Assembly (NCBI RefSeq): GCF_010093535.1
Contig: NW_022985171.1
Span: forward strand, 1,377,766 to 1,441,765
Reading direction: 5' to 3'
Source: Lindgomyces ingoldianus
Taxonomy: Eukaryota > Ascomycota > Dothideomycetes > Pleosporales > Lindgomycetaceae
Length of the DNA: 64,000 bases
Of this stretch, positions 46,116 to 58,324 are shown in pieces. How positions within the stretch are numbered: position 1 is the first letter of the stretch; each line of letters opens with the position of its first letter. The notes beneath the pieces were generated by a model that saw only the letters and a list, made by a program, of their open reading frames with translations, was not told where the DNA came from and did no database searches. The position numbers and the translations under genes are program-made.

Positions 46116-47054
46116 ATGGCATGGACCCTCCACGTCCTTCTCCCTCCCTTGCTAATCCCTGTCCCCACAGAACGCCCTCTTCAACTCCGCCCTCCGACAA
46201 AGCATATCTATCCGCAAAGACCTCGACCTCTTCGCCGATTCGTCATCACCTTCCCCCGCGCTCCAGGGCCAGATCAACGCGTCCCTAACCTCGTTTTCGC
46301 GGACAATTGACGACTATGCGAAGCTTGCGAAACAGGAGCCTATTGCTACGAAGCAGGAGAAGGCGTTTGAGAGATTAAAAGGGTTTAGACAGGAGCTAGG
46401 GGACTACCGAGAGCAGTTTCAGAGGATAAAAGGGCTGAATGATGAGATGGTATGGTTGTCCCTCTTTCCCTACCTCTTCCCCATTGGCTATGCATATATG
46501 CCAATGCCAACAGCTAGATACGGACATACTAACAAATAGATGTATAGCAAACAACAGCCGCCCGCACCGAACTCCTCGGCCGTCGTCCACACCACGCCTC
46601 TACGCCCGAAAACCCCTACGCCAATCCCTCCTCTTCCACGCACACCAACCCCCTCTTTGCCGCCTCCACGTCCGCCTCTACCCAAAATCCCAACTCTCCA
46701 TACCGCCCCAACCCTTCATCCTCTTCGTACGCTGGCACCGCCCTTGGCGCCTCTCCACAAGACTACAACCGCGAATCGCATGCCTTCCGCGAACAAAACT
46801 TTCTGTCGCAGACGGGCGCGCAACTTGACGAGTTCCTGGACCGCGGGCGTGCCGTATTGGGGGATTTGGGACAGCAGAGAGAGATGTTGAAGGGCACGCA
46901 GAGGAGGCTATATAGTGTGGCGAATACCCTGGGGGTGAGTGGGGATACGATTAGGATGGTAGAAAGGAGGGCGAGACAGGATAAGTGGATTTTTTGGACA
47001 GGCGTAGTATGCTTCTTTCTATTTTGTTGGCTAGTGTTGCATTTTCTGCGGTGA
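46116..47054 (+). CDS. BOS1: ER-to-Golgi v-SNARE Bos1 (membrin/GS27), with a GC-AG intron after the ATG
   Basis: Three exons: the ATG alone (46116-46118), 46171-46449 and 46548-47054; 262 residues. The second exon begins NALFNSALRQSISIRKDL, and with the ATG gives MNALFNSALRQ, very close to the start of yeast Bos1. The first intron (52 nt) must use a GC donor (GCATGG), has a GCTAATC branch site and ends CCCCACAG. The second intron uses GTATGG and ends at the second of two nearby AGs (TGTATAG), giving LNDEMQTTAARTELLGRR. The N-terminal helix bundle is followed by a Pro/Ser/Asn linker, a SNARE motif (about 180-235, LDEFLDRGRAVLGDLGQQREML...GVSGDTIRMVERR) and a C-terminal membrane anchor (IFWTGVVCFFLFCWLVLHFLR). 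It works in COPII vesicle fusion with the Golgi. Confidence 0.9.
46119..46170 (+). other. Predicted GC-AG intron immediately after the BOS1 start codon
   Basis: The 52-nt sequence begins GCATGG and ends CCCCACAG with a GCTAATC branch-like motif near 46151. The only GT alternative that keeps frame (after 46133) would be a 37-nt intron with a poor GTCCTT donor and would add AWTLH after the Met. The GC form gives the conserved N-terminus exactly. Confidence 0.7.
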
Positions 47055-47739
47055 GAGGGGAAATGTGTTTAGACTGGAAGACGGTTGGGAGATTCTGGAA
47101 GAGAGCGAACGGTTGTTCTTCATGTTTTACTTCTTGTGTATCCATATTTTGCGTATGTGGGTTGGAATGCTAGGCGGCGGCGTTTGCGAAGGAAGCTTTA
47201 CCGAGGGTTGCACGCCCTTTTTGACGGGATTAGCGTTGAGTATTATGTGCATGGGCTTTTAGATCCAGGCCAGGCTGAGCAGGCAGGCGATCTTCCGATC
47301 ATCACTCCATCGAAATATTGGTTGGACCGAAAAGTGTTTACCCAAAGATATTATCTTGATGGGTGAGTCTGGGCAAACTCATCCAATCCTTCGGTATCGT
47401 CGTAGTCATGACTATGGATTCCAAGAACACCTGACTTGCCTACTATTACCCATATGAAAATCACCTCCCTTCAAGATCTTTCCAGAGTAAAGCGATATCC
47501 CTTATAAACACCACTCACAACCCTGCTCCCCTCCCCTCCATTCCACTGCACTCCACCACACACCCAAATAATCTACATAGACAAATTTCGAAACCCAACG
47601 GCCTCCTATCAATAGATCATTGAACGTGTATAGTAAATCCCCCCCGATGCAAAACTTTCGAAATCGCTAAAGCATGATAAAACCATAGATAACCTGCAGA
47701 CTAAAACGAAAAAAAGCAGTACTGCAAAGAATGTGCGGA
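47055..47739. other. 3' region between converging BOS1 and the unknown gene
   Basis: An open frame from about 47085 to 47366 lies in the BOS1 frame downstream of its stop, but it lacks an ATG start and a domain. It is most likely 3' untranslated sequence. The rest is A/C-rich with no gene. Confidence 0.5.
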
Positions 47740-48753
47740 TTACATAGGCATTCCGTAGTGCATCTGGAGCTGTATTCTTGTTACCTCGTCCTCCAACATA
47801 CCTTGTCGTGCAACGAGGTCGTCGATGATGTCGCCCTCCATAACAGGCATTCCCATGTGGGGAGAAGTAAGGGGTAATTCCATTGGGTCGTACACGGATG
47901 GCGCCAGAAGAAGTTCCTGTCCGGAATAATGAGAGGAGGTGAGATAATGAGGTGCACTGTTAAATCTTGGGAGCCCGTGCTTCCACATTCGACGATTCGG
48001 GGTTCGGCCCCGGAAGTCATCGTACATGCCATAGTCGGATGACTGGTTGAATATGTCATCTAAGAGTCGGAGGATCCTGTGTCTCCCAGGATTGTGACAT
48101 TGTGAGACATGGTACATGACCTTCTCTCTTTTGGCGTAAAGATGTTGTACGCACATGGAAATATCGCTATGGTGAACGAGATGGCGAAGCGATTCGATGG
48201 CTATGACCCAATCTCCGAGGTTGTGGGTACGCTCGTGTCTCATGACGTGAATATTGTTGGTGCAGAAGAAATTGACCAGTGCAGCGGCAATATGCTGCGA
48301 TTTGGCGTAACCAGCCAGCAGACTAAAAGCTGTGAATCGCCGACGACAATGCGTCAAACCGCCGTCACGGACTGGCTGCTCGATGTCCCTCATCATGCAG
48401 TCAAACAGCTCCTTGATCAATCCGGCCTTGAAGCTTTCAAAAGCCGTGTCATAGCGTTCAAGTAAAAAGAAGACTCTTCGAACGGCAAGCATGGAAAGTT
48501 GGTGGGGAATCATACCCCTGCTCTTGCGGGAGACTTCACCAGCGACCGCTCTTGCGTCGACTTCACCCCGATACTCGACTTTGCGTGCAATCCTGGGCAG
48601 GCAATGTTGTATTGCAAGGAAGTTAACGTAGAGGGTCCCTTGGTCGGTTATGACTGGGATAAGTTCGTCGAAATAGTTTGCTCCGAGAGCGTCGAGCGGT
48701 GTTACCAATCCATCTGGAAAGGCGTCAAAGTGGTCGAAAGGCATAAACGCCAT
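47740..48753 (-). CDS. Conserved-looking protein of unknown function
   Basis: Single open frame of 337 residues from ATG (MAFMPFDHFDAFPDGLVTPL) to TAA. The central part looks helical, with regular hydrophobic spacing (LSMLAVRRVFFLLERYDTAF, FTAFSLLAGYAKSQHIAAAL, AIESLRHLVHHSDISMCVQH). No catalytic motif, signal peptide or membrane helix is seen. The C-terminal third is rich in Met/Pro/His/Tyr and probably flexible, ending in a short helix (VARQGMLEDEVTRIQLQMHY). Codon use and length support a real gene; function not recognised. Confidence 0.7.
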   Translation of the reverse strand: MAFMPFDHFDAFPDGLVTPLDALGANYFDELIPVITDQGTLYVNFLAIQHCLPRIARKVEYRGEVDARAVAGEVSRKSRGMIPHQLSMLAVRRVFFLLERYDTAFESFKAGLIKELFDCMMRDIEQPVRDGGLTHCRRRFTAFSLLAGYAKSQHIAAALVNFFCTNNIHVMRHERTHNLGDWVIAIESLRHLVHHSDISMCVQHLYAKREKVMYHVSQCHNPGRHRILRLLDDIFNQSSDYGMYDDFRGRTPNRRMWKHGLPRFNSAPHYLTSSHYSGQELLLAPSVYDPMELPLTSPHMGMPVMEGDIIDDLVARQGMLEDEVTRIQLQMHYGMPM

Positions 48754-50210
48754 GTTAGTTAGAGTAGGTCAAGGATGTCCTCAACGCAATTGATGTATTT
48801 CGATGGTATAAAGAAGACCAGCTGAGAAGGTTGATCCTAGATCCAAAATAATCGACCCTTAGGTCGAGGAGACGGAAGACGGGAGGGGTCCGAGGACGAG
48901 GGAGAACTCGCTTTCCGCTATATATCTGCTGTCATGACAGCACGGACATTATAAACCAAACAAGACATAACCCAGCAGCAGGTCCCCATGTCGTATCGAG
49001 TTCTTGTTTGTTGTTGGGGTGTGACTAGATCTGAGCAAGGGTCACTGAACGCTGTCAATCTGCCGAACAGCAAACAAGCGCACCTGAGAGGCTGACAAGG
49101 AGAATACTCACGCGTTCTATCCCACCCCTTTCAGCCAGTGAGTGATCGAGTTGTCATAAACTCCGCTCGGAGCTCACCGCTCATTCAGATGAGGCATGCA
49201 GTTGCTGTGGTAGTGTATGCTCACTGGGGCATCCCGATCCGTCTCACTTGGCAGCTACAGTAGCTTTCCGCAGTCGCTCGAGGAGAGTTACCTTGTAGTC
49301 TATGCTTAGAGCTGACTGGGTCGATCATCGATCCTCGTCTCGAAGCCGCATGGTAAAGGCCCAGAAGAAGACCTATGGTGTCAAAACTATGAGATGAGTT
49401 CGAGATAAGAGATGCTCAGCCTACTTTTGTGGTGCGCCAACAAAACAACGACCAAATACACAATATGCAGACTCAGGCTGTGATCGAACACATCTGCAAG
49501 AAAATTAGGGGCTGGGGCAAACTAGGCGCAGTCAAACTGGGCGGTTCTAAGGCTGGAAACTCGACAAGCAATTGTGCATGTTTGAGAAGGCGATCATAGC
49601 GTGTCACAATGTATGATTGTGTCTTTTGATATCTTGTTGCTCGTAACGCAGGCCTGGTGTTCAACCGCGGCTTGCTCACAAGCAGTGTAACCAGTCAGTG
49701 AGTAAACTGCTCAAGTGTGCTTTCTAAGGCTAGACGCTGGACGCTGTGCTCTCCGGAGAAGAAACACGAAAGAAGCAAGACGATTGCCTGTTTGGCACCG
49801 AGGGCTAGAGTGAAAGGAGAAGTTCGGTGTTTAAAATTAGTGCGCATGCAAATTGAATTAGAAGAGGGGACAGTAGTTCAGCTTCCTACCAAGGATAAAG
49901 CAAGCTAGCACCACGTGATCCTCAGCCATGCTAAGAAATGAGTGATTGCTAGTCTGCCTAGCAGAGTTATCTGTCCCTAATGCCAACGTTTCAAGGCTAA
50001 GCGTGAAGACTGGTCCGCCTCATATGAGCAATCAACAGTACGTAGTGTTTGTAGAGGGTCACACTGACGGTGTCCCTAATATGTAAGTCAGCAGTCTATT
50101 AATGATGTGATAGGTACAAGGTATTTCGCAGAAAAGAGGCCCCAAGGCCGACATAACAGCCCAAGCCCTCCTTTTTAAATGTCATTCTTACATTACACTC
50201 ACTACTCGTC
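48754..50210. other. Intergenic, no supportable gene
   Basis: About 1.45 kb between the promoter side of the unknown gene and the 3' end of niiA. Small frames at 49473-49679 and 49717-49908 show no domain. Confidence 0.5.
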
Positions 50211-53200
50211 TCACCAATCTAAACCTCCAGCGCCCCTCTCACCCCCAGCTACTATCATGCTTGCCTTCCGATTTTCTCCTATTCCGTCCTCAAGCTGACT
50301 GATCATTACACCCTTCCTTCCCTTTCCTTGTATGGCCTTTAATTTCTTATCCAGAGCCTCAAACGGATCCTCCGATTCACTCTTCTTGATCTTCCATTTC
50401 TCGGTCCCAAGCACTGAATCAAGCTCCTCGACCGACGGCAATTTGACGTACACCCAGCCATCCTCTCTCGCCTCAACCGGGAACACGGCGATATTAACGC
50501 TCTCGTCGTTAGCGCACCGTCCCGCATTTTCGCCTCCGAGTTCGTAGTTGCGCTTGTGGTAAGGACATGAGACCCAGAGCTTGTTGTTCGCGATATCGTC
50601 GCCAATAAGGCCATCTGAGAGGACAAAAGCGCGCTTATGTGGGCACATTTGCTGTGTACAGTACCATTTCCCACGAACCTTGAAGATAGCTAGCTGGGTA
50701 TCACCTCGTTTGACTGCTTTAGAGTCTCCAGTGGAAGTATCTTGGAACTCTTGCGCTTTGACTAGCGGCTGCCATGAGAGCTCACTCCATTTGTGGCCTC
50801 GGAAGTCCTCGGTCGCGGAGTCCTTAGGCCAGTATGATGGACGCTCCTGGCCACGTTCCTTGGTTGGCTCGATAGTGTCGTTGATATTCTCGTTAGTGTT
50901 TGCGAATTGAGAGAAGAGGGCTCTACGGGCAGGATTCTTAACGACTTCGGTCCATTCGCAGAAGTAGGAGTCGACTAGTTGCTCCATTTGCTTCTCAAGC
51001 TCCGCGCAGATTCCGAGCTTATCTTCCAAGATGACTTCTTGGAGATACTTGATGCCACCTGGCAAGTTCTCAATCCATCGAGCTGTTCGTTGTAACTTAT
51101 CGGCTGTTCGGATATAGAGGGAGAGGTAGCGGTCGAGGATAGGAACGACATCGTCCGGAGGCACATCCTTCGCCAGGAGTTCTGAATGCCTAGGTTTCGC
51201 TCCTCCATTGCCACCAACGAAGATGTTGAACCCTTTCTCAGTAGCAATCAAACCGAAATCCTTGTTCTGTGCCTCAGCACATTCACGGACACAACCTGAT
51301 ACACCTCCTTTGATCTTGTGAGGCGCTCGAATAGACTTATAGCGCTCTTCAAGTCGGACAGCCATACCGACACTGTCGCCAATCCCAAATCTGCACCAGG
51401 TTGTGCCCACGCAGGATTTGACTGTTCGAAGAGACTTTGCATATGCATAGCCAGATTCCATGCCACCGTCAATCAGTGCTTCCCATATGGGAAGAAGATC
51501 CTGTTTCCTCGCACCAAACATATCAATACGCTGTCCGCCAGTAATTTTGGTATAGAGATTGTATTTCTTTGCAACAGTTCCAATGATGATAAGCTTATCG
51601 GGTGTAATCTCTCCCCCCGCCATTCGAGGAATGACTGAGAAAGTACCGTTTCGCTGGATGTTGGCCAGAAATCTATCGTTCGTGTCCTGAAGACCTCTTC
51701 GCGGTTCGTCGAGCAGGTGCTTGTTGAATAGGGAGGAGATTATGGATCCAATAGCTGGCTTACAAGCCTCACAGCCAGTCGACTCCGGCTCTTTTCCGCA
51801 CTCCTTCATAACATTTGAAAATTCTTTCAAGCCCTTGACACTGATAATGTTGTAGAGATCCGCGCGAGAGTATTCAAAATGTGGACATAGATGATTCTTG
51901 ACTTCTTGGCCCATCGATGCCATAGTTTTGTTGAATATGGTTTGGACTAGAGGCATACAGCCACCGCATCCGGTCCCAGCTTTCGTACACGACTTGACGT
52001 CGCCAATGCTCTTGCAGGTTCCATCTTTAACATTCTTGACTACGTCACCTTTCGTAACATTATGACATGAACAAATTTGAGTGTCGTCGTCACTACAAGC
52101 TCGTTAATAGTCACTCCATAGACGGTAAGGGGAAGGAAACTCACAGATCATCCCCATCATCTTCGCCCTTACTCGCACCAACGATGAGCTCACTCGGTGG
52201 GATCTCCAGCTGCTTCTGATTCTTGACCATTGGTACCAACTTGACATAGTCCTTCGTATCACCAATCATCATTCCACCGAGCAGATACTTCCCATCCATC
52301 GTGAAAAGATACTTCTTGTAAACCTGCTGGAATGGATCCTTGTATGTCAAAGCCTTGACGGGGGGCGGGGATGGACCATCAGTGAGTCTTCTCACCTTAT
52401 CTTGGGTTCCTTCTGAACCTTCTTTCTTTGCAGCTTGTCGTCGGCCAGGCATATTTTTCGGTCCATCTCGATCCGCGAAGAAGTCTCCAAAACTAGCGAC
52501 CTCAACGCCAAGGAGCTTTAGTTTCGTGCTGAGATCCGGTCGTTTGAATTTCCGTGGGGAGTGAGCTTTCGCTTGGGTGAGATTGAATGCGAGCACATCT
52601 GCCATTTCAATACCAGGGGCAATAAGACCAAAGGTTTGGTTTTCCCAACTTGCACACTCCCCAATGGCGTAGATATCAGGGGTGGAGGTTGAGAGGTCAG
52701 GGGAAACTACGATACCACCTCCTCGATCCGCGCACTTGATTCCGGCTTTCCGTGCAAGCTCGTCTCGAGCTTTGATACCAATCTATCGATGTCAGTGCCC
52801 ACTCCTACGCAAATTAAGAACCTATCCTTACCGCAAAGCAGATGCACGAGCAGTCCATTTGCTCACCGTCTTCAAATACTACGCCTTTTACAGAGTTATT
52901 CTCATCCGTCAAGATCTTTCCAACGCGCTTGCTGAGGAGGACGTCCAAACCGAGTGCTCGAACTTGTTCCACAACCATCCCGCCTGCATCACCGTCTAAT
53001 TGTCTCGAAAGCACCCACCGGTTTCTCTCAATTAGCTTGACCTGACCAAAATCTTCTAGATCCATCATCGCTTTAGCAGCTTCAAGACCTAGCAAACCAC
53101 CTCCAACAACCGCACCCGTCGTACCCTTCCTCATGCTCGCAAAGTCGATGAGCTTTTCCAGATCGTCGATTGTGCGATATACGAAAACACCTTTAGCATC

Positions 53201-53905
53201 GTGGCCGGGGGTGTGCCTTGGGAGCACTGCGTCGGACCCTGTGGCCAGAACGAGGATATCGTAGGGGACAGTGTCCCCAGCCGAGGTTTTTACAACTTTG
53301 TCTTCCGCGTAGATTTCAGTGACTAAGGTGTTGAGATGGTAGTTTAGGGAGCCTTCGGGCATCGAGGAGTACTGCCACCTTGTCAATCCCCTTCTTCCTA
53401 GATCAAATTTGAAGATTGTTTCAGAAGAACTCACCCATTCTCTCGGATTCAAATATAAATTCTCGACTTCTCGATGTTGGAAGAAACTCGTCAATCCGAC
53501 GCGATTATACGCCAAATGTGGTTCCTCGCCAATCACCACGATATCATATTCTCTCCTCTTAACATCCAACTTCATGAGTTTCTCACTATCCTGAAGTCAG
53601 CAAAAAGACCCAAAATTTCTAAGAAAATGCAAACGGCCAGCTTACATAAACGCAATCCCCACCATCCCCAACCCAACAACCACAATCCTCTTCCTCTCCG
53701 TCCTCTTCGGCAACTCCTCTTTCAACGCCATCTCTTCCACCTTTTCCGGGAGCGTATTCGCCTCTGTATTATTCCACTCGCTATTCGACATATTGGCCGC
53801 TTTGGCTCCCCAATTTGGATTCGAAGGAAGGGATGATGGAGGACTGTGGGATTCGCCACTCGTAGGTTCTATCCCTGGAGTTAGGACAGGGATCGGATCA
53901 GACAT
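50211..53905 (-). CDS. niiA: NAD(P)H nitrite reductase, siroheme type
   Basis: Reduces nitrite to ammonium in the cytosol with six electrons. Five exons: 53905-53646, 53585-53435, 53371-52832, 52782-52145 and 52092-50211; 1156 residues, typical of the fungal enzyme (nit-6/niiA). The FAD domain begins at [20 protein letters not shown] (about 76-95), and the NAD(P)H loop is [14 protein letters not shown] bfd-like [2Fe-2S] site has Cys 537, 539, 572 and 575. The siroheme/[4Fe-4S] cysteines are in SCVGTTWC (about 756-762) and GCVRECAEA (about 797-801). A C-terminal Rieske-type domain (CPHKR about 1009, CPYHKR about 1040) completes it. Intron 2 (63 nt) has no stop and length divisible by three, so retention would insert 21 residues. 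The ATG at 53905 was chosen; another in-frame Met lies about 38 codons later. niaD is upstream on the same strand. Confidence 0.96.
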
Positions 53906-55089
53906 ATGTGCCTGTCTGAAGCTAAAGCTCCTTGCAGAGTCGGGGGGGTGTGTGCGATTGGAAGCTGAAAGACCTGCAATGCGATGTAGGTGGACGGGAT
54001 AAGAGAAGGCGTGCTCAATGGAGCGGCCGCTCTCGACAGAGAAGCAATCCCAGGCAGAGAGTTGAGTGAAGGATGAAAAGATGGAGGAAGAGTACACAGT
54101 AGATCTACAAATGAAGACAGCTAAAAAAACGCTTAGGTTGTCACTGTCCTAGTCCGGAGTAGCTCTCTCTTCGCGCTGTACAGCTCTGTCTGCTTGCTTA
54201 TCGAAGCTAAAAACAAAGATATCCCAACAACGAACACCACTTTGTGGCAATCATAGTTGTATGTCTGTCTCTGTCTATTAACGCCTCATTAAAACCCACC
54301 CCAGACACCAGTCAAATCGCACACAATACAAATTCCCGCAGCCGTTCCGCAGGATTTAACCCCATTAACCAGCTTTCTCCTCTGAGAAACGTCTTCTGGC
54401 CCCTCCATGGATAACACGAAGCCCCGCGGCGCCCGGAAATGCAGCCTTGACGCAAACCCGTGCTTTCGGGCTCCAGCCCAGACAAGGACCAAGGAAAAAT
54501 TTAGCTCCGTTGACAATTACCCTTACCATAATTGCTTGTTGCGGAGCTCCGGGGAGAAAGCTGGTTGCAGTAGATGGGCAAGTCTGCGGGGCGATCCTGA
54601 TAAGGGATAAAATCTCGATGGTGCCAAGCTCCTGCACGCGAAAACGCTTGGGCGAGATCGCGGAACGGAGATGCGGGTGCTTCTTCAAGATTCTCCGAGT
54701 CAGCTCTTTTCTCTCTCAATGTGTAGGGATTGACTCGGACAGTGATGCGAACGAAGGACAGATCGCGCTGTATCGAGATCTAGAATCGCATAGCATCGCG
54801 TTCTCAGGATTGCGCCCTGGCTGTCTTGTGACTGCAGAGTGATGTCAAAAGTCAAGGGAACAGCCGTTGAGTGGTTGAGAAAGCGGAAGCTAGATCACGA
54901 ACCTCGCATTGATGTGACAAAGAGTACTATATTCAGAAGTAATTTTGGAACCGGTCATAATCGTGATATTTACAAAGCTCCAAACGAAAATGACGATATG
55001 AAAAGGCTTCAGATGCTCCCAAAAACGCCACTTTTGCAAGTCTGTGTCCTCGTGAAGCCCCCGTTCCCCGTGCTTCTTTGCACAAGAGA
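53906..55089. promoter_or_regulatory. niiA promoter region, 3' side of niaD
   Basis: 1.18 kb between niaD and niiA. Candidate GATA-factor (AreA/NIT2) sites include GATAAG at 53998-54003, TTATC at 54198-54202 (minus strand) and a pair at 54599-54610. A CTCCGGGG at 54547-54554 is close to the A. nidulans NirA consensus CTCCGHGG but has G at the H position. Overlapping short frames here are not genes. Confidence 0.55.
54599..54610 (+). promoter_or_regulatory. Tandem GATAA pair upstream of niiA
   Basis: GATAAG followed after one base by GATAA, about 700 bases upstream of the niiA start. Paired GATA words are the preferred binding arrangement for fungal nitrogen GATA factors. Candidate only. Confidence 0.4.
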
Positions 55090-57974
55090 CTAGAAGAACA
55101 GCAAATCTGCATCCGACCAGCCTTGCTCATTTAGGATAGCGTGTGCGCTCTTCTCAAGCGCTTCTGGACCGCAGATGAGTACCAACGCATCCTCATCCTC
55201 CCCTCTGACGCAATGCTCTTCCAGCAATGATGCCCCGATTCGGCCTCTCAATCCTTGCCAGTCTTCAGGGCCTTGGGTGAGAGTATAGATCAGTTTACAT
55301 CGGTCGACATTGTCTCTTGCAAAGGTGTCTAGATCCTCTTTGCAGAGGATATCTTCGACAAGACGGTTCCCATCGAAAACAACGCACGTAGTGGGATCTT
55401 CCTTGTCCTGCATGACGGCGCGGAGAACCTGGAAGATGGGTGTGATGCCTGAACCGCCACAGATCATAAAGAAGCGCCTCACTTGTCGCTGCACGCTGTT
55501 GACTGCGCAAAGACCATGGCCAAGGTATTCGAATTTTCCAATGGGTCCTTTGAAGTCTACGGTATTACCAATTGGGATCGCATCGAGTGCTTTCGTCATC
55601 TTGCCGCCGGCGCGCTCTTTCGTGTCAAAATAGACTTTCACAAGGACGTCGCAGAAGCCTTTCCTTGTGGTCTGAGAAATAGGGGTGTAGCTGCGAATGA
55701 TGTTTTCTTGCGTCACGGGATCGCGAAGTCGGATCATCAGATGCTGGCCAGTCGGCAGACCAAGTGGCTGGTCGTCATGCTCCAGCTTGAAGGTGAAGAT
55801 TCGGGTGTCCCAGGATACGGAAACTTTCGAGTGGAGAAGGGCTTTGTTCCACACTCTTGAGTTGAGGAAGATCGGCCTTAGCTCAGTGGACTCATTTTGC
55901 GGTTCTCCTTCTGCAAGAATTCTACGGGAGGCCTCATCCAGAGATCCAATATGATAGGAGGGCATCATCGCCTTAGCAGTCTCACTGTCTGCATGGTGTC
56001 AGCGCTAGATCACATTTGTTTTCTACATTACTTACGGATTGCCATGAACTCGTCAGTGCTGTCTAACCCAGCAGCTGAGATGATACTCTGTGCTCCTCCT
56101 GGATGCTCCTGCAGGAATGCTGTCCCGTCATACACCTCACCATTGACGACGAACCACGGCTGTTCTGCTTTATCATGTTTTCGGAGCTGATCGATTGTGA
56201 TCTCCCGGTCCAGGCCATCCTTGGTCATCTTGATCTCTTTTGGTGTTTCAACGACGACTGCATCATCGGCTTCACCGCCTATCCTCTCACCCCATTGGCC
56301 GTTTGTCAAATTGCCCCCAGCCTTCTTTATCCTCTCCATCCAGCCTCCAGGGAGGAGCGCAGGCTGTGTTGGATGCTCGAATCGAAGTGAGCCGTTCTCA
56401 CTGTGAATAACTATCCGGTAATAAGGATTGTTCATCATACCCAAGACTGACCAATACATATCCCTTGGTTGGATGCACATGCTTTCATCCATTGACCTAA
56501 CAAGAATATCTTTCGCCTCTTGAAGTTCTTTCACAGGGATATCCAAGCTCCAGAAACACCAGCAGAAACATGTCTCCCGCCAGTCCATATCGAGCCTCCC
56601 TCCAAACAATTGCTTGTTTTCGAAACCTCGATACCTATCTTCGGCATATTCGATATTTGAGAGTCTCCACGTCTTGCCTTTGTCGATTGATATCTCCACT
56701 CTAGTGATGCGACGGCCTCCTCCACTGTAAGCATAGCCTCTAGCGGTATATACTTCTGGCGCTGCTGCAATGGCAAGTTGTTCTTCGTGTGCGGGGTAGG
56801 CAATCGCGGAGTTAGGGCTAAGATCGTAAATCGCATAGCGCTCGTCTTTCCACCAGGCTGGGTTCTTAGCAGCCTCATCTGGATCCACCATCGTCCTGCA
56901 TATGTAAGTCATAAAACAGGGCTTAGCGCTAATGATACGTACGGAAGAACTCTGTTGTCATATATGTGGTACCAATTATCACTTGGCTCAGCAGTGACTA
57001 TGAGCTTCTTCAGCCACTTAACACTTCTGCCACCAATCTGACCTGGAATCACTGCTCGCAACGGTTGTCCATGATCTGGTCGGAGCATTTCGCCATTCAT
57101 CCCGTGAGCGAGCATGATGCCCCGATTCGGGTCCATGACCCAATTGAGTTTCACCGAGGTTCCGTAGTAGCCATTTGGCTTGTGACGCTTAGCTTTGTGC
57201 AGTGAATGAAGAGTACAATACTTACAAGTTTGTCGGCACCTTCCATGCAGACATACCTCGCCTTCCTCAAAGGGTTTGCCCTCTTGATGACGTCTGCCAT
57301 TACCACTCCAGTGAACAGAGCGGTTGAGACACCGGCGGGGCCCCATGAGAAACCTTTCGATTTGCGGACGACGTTCTGCTCCTTTCGTCTGTTGCCTGCG
57401 CAAACTAGAGTGATTGGATATGTAACATTTTCATATTCTGATAGCAGCTCCCTCAGGGTGATCTTGAGAGGATTGGCCACGAGGCTATAACTACTATTAG
57501 CTCTAACTTCAAGTAAAATGAAATTGAGAGGTACCCTTCAACCGTGAACTCCCAATTTGGAATATCTTCATCCTGAACAATTGGTACTGCGCCGTGATTC
57601 CTTACGTAGAACAGCTCCGGACTTGTCAAGAAACCCTCGTTGAACAGGTCTGTTAAAGGGGCCTCGACGTTGAATGGGTGAACACCAGTTAGTCGAATCA
57701 GTCGAGGATCTCTCGGTACGTGCGCATCAGGCGTTGGAATGTCGATGTCCAGTATCTTCGAGGGAATTGTAGATGGAGGTGGCAGAGGTAACGAGAGAAG
57801 TTCTTCGCCGCTTAACCCGTACTGAGATGCAATCGAGGCCCAGGAGCGCGTTCTCTTTCTATCATCGATAGACTTTGTATCATCTCCATCAATCACTGTT
57901 TCGGGAGGCGTAGGCGGTAAGTCGACCACTACCTGATGGGACTGGATATTTTCTTCTTTCATTACGGCACCCAT
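55090..57974 (-). CDS. niaD: NAD(P)H nitrate reductase (molybdopterin, cytochrome b5, FAD)
   Basis: Reduces nitrate to nitrite in the cytosol. Five exons: 57974-57535, 57484-57226, 57178-56943, 56895-56036 and 55988-55090; 897 residues. The molybdenum-cofactor domain includes the cofactor-binding cysteine in LVCAGNRR (about 175) and GFSWGPAGVSTA. The dimerisation domain follows (TRVEISIDKGKTW). The cytochrome b5 domain has the heme histidines in EHPGG (about 577) and, right after the last intron, in HSETAK (about 599). The FAD domain has RSYTP (about 698), and the NAD(P)H domain has GGSGITPIFQ (about 778) and ICGPEAL, ending in LLFF. Intron 4 lies just before the second heme histidine. An ATG at 57974 is followed by another four codons on. 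The upstream region carries a NIT4-type palindrome and GATA words. Confidence 0.97.
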
Positions 57975-58003
57975 ATTGAATCAAGCGAGAAGGATGCGGT
58001 GAG

Positions 58004-58012
58004 GATAGATAA
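58004..58012 (+). promoter_or_regulatory. Overlapping GATA pair just upstream of niaD
   Basis: GATAGATAA, two adjoining GATA words, 30 bases upstream of the niaD ATG. A further GATAG lies at 58116-58120 and TTATC at 58456-58460. Candidate sites for the nitrogen GATA activator; because of its closeness this copy may instead be 5' leader. Confidence 0.4.
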
Positions 58013-58324
58013 AAGATCACTCGATCGAGGTTAAGTGACAGGTAATAGAACGCAAGTAAGGTTTAACCCTGTGAGAACCATGCAGAGAAAGACCTCGAGA
58101 TATGAAGTAGAGAAAGATAGGAACTTTCATGGGGCTCAGCCGCCTAATCGCGCACCCTAGTGTTGTAGGTTCGCTATTGCAGTCAATTGATAGTGTACTC
58201 TGGGGGTATTAGGGTGTGTGTGCCACATGGGTTTCGTCATACTTTTGACTACAAGCCACTCCGCCCGGAGAAAGCTGGTCCAGCAGCGGGAGGAGCTAGG
58301 CTAAAGGGGAAAAAATTGGAAGGG

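Noticed and set aside
47085..47366. 94-codon frame in the same frame as BOS1 after its stop
   Set aside because: Starts with TTG, has no domain and sits directly in the expected 3' untranslated region.
54547..54554. CTCCGGGG as a NirA site for niiA
   Set aside because: It has G where the consensus CTCCGHGG requires A, C or T, so it is only a near match.
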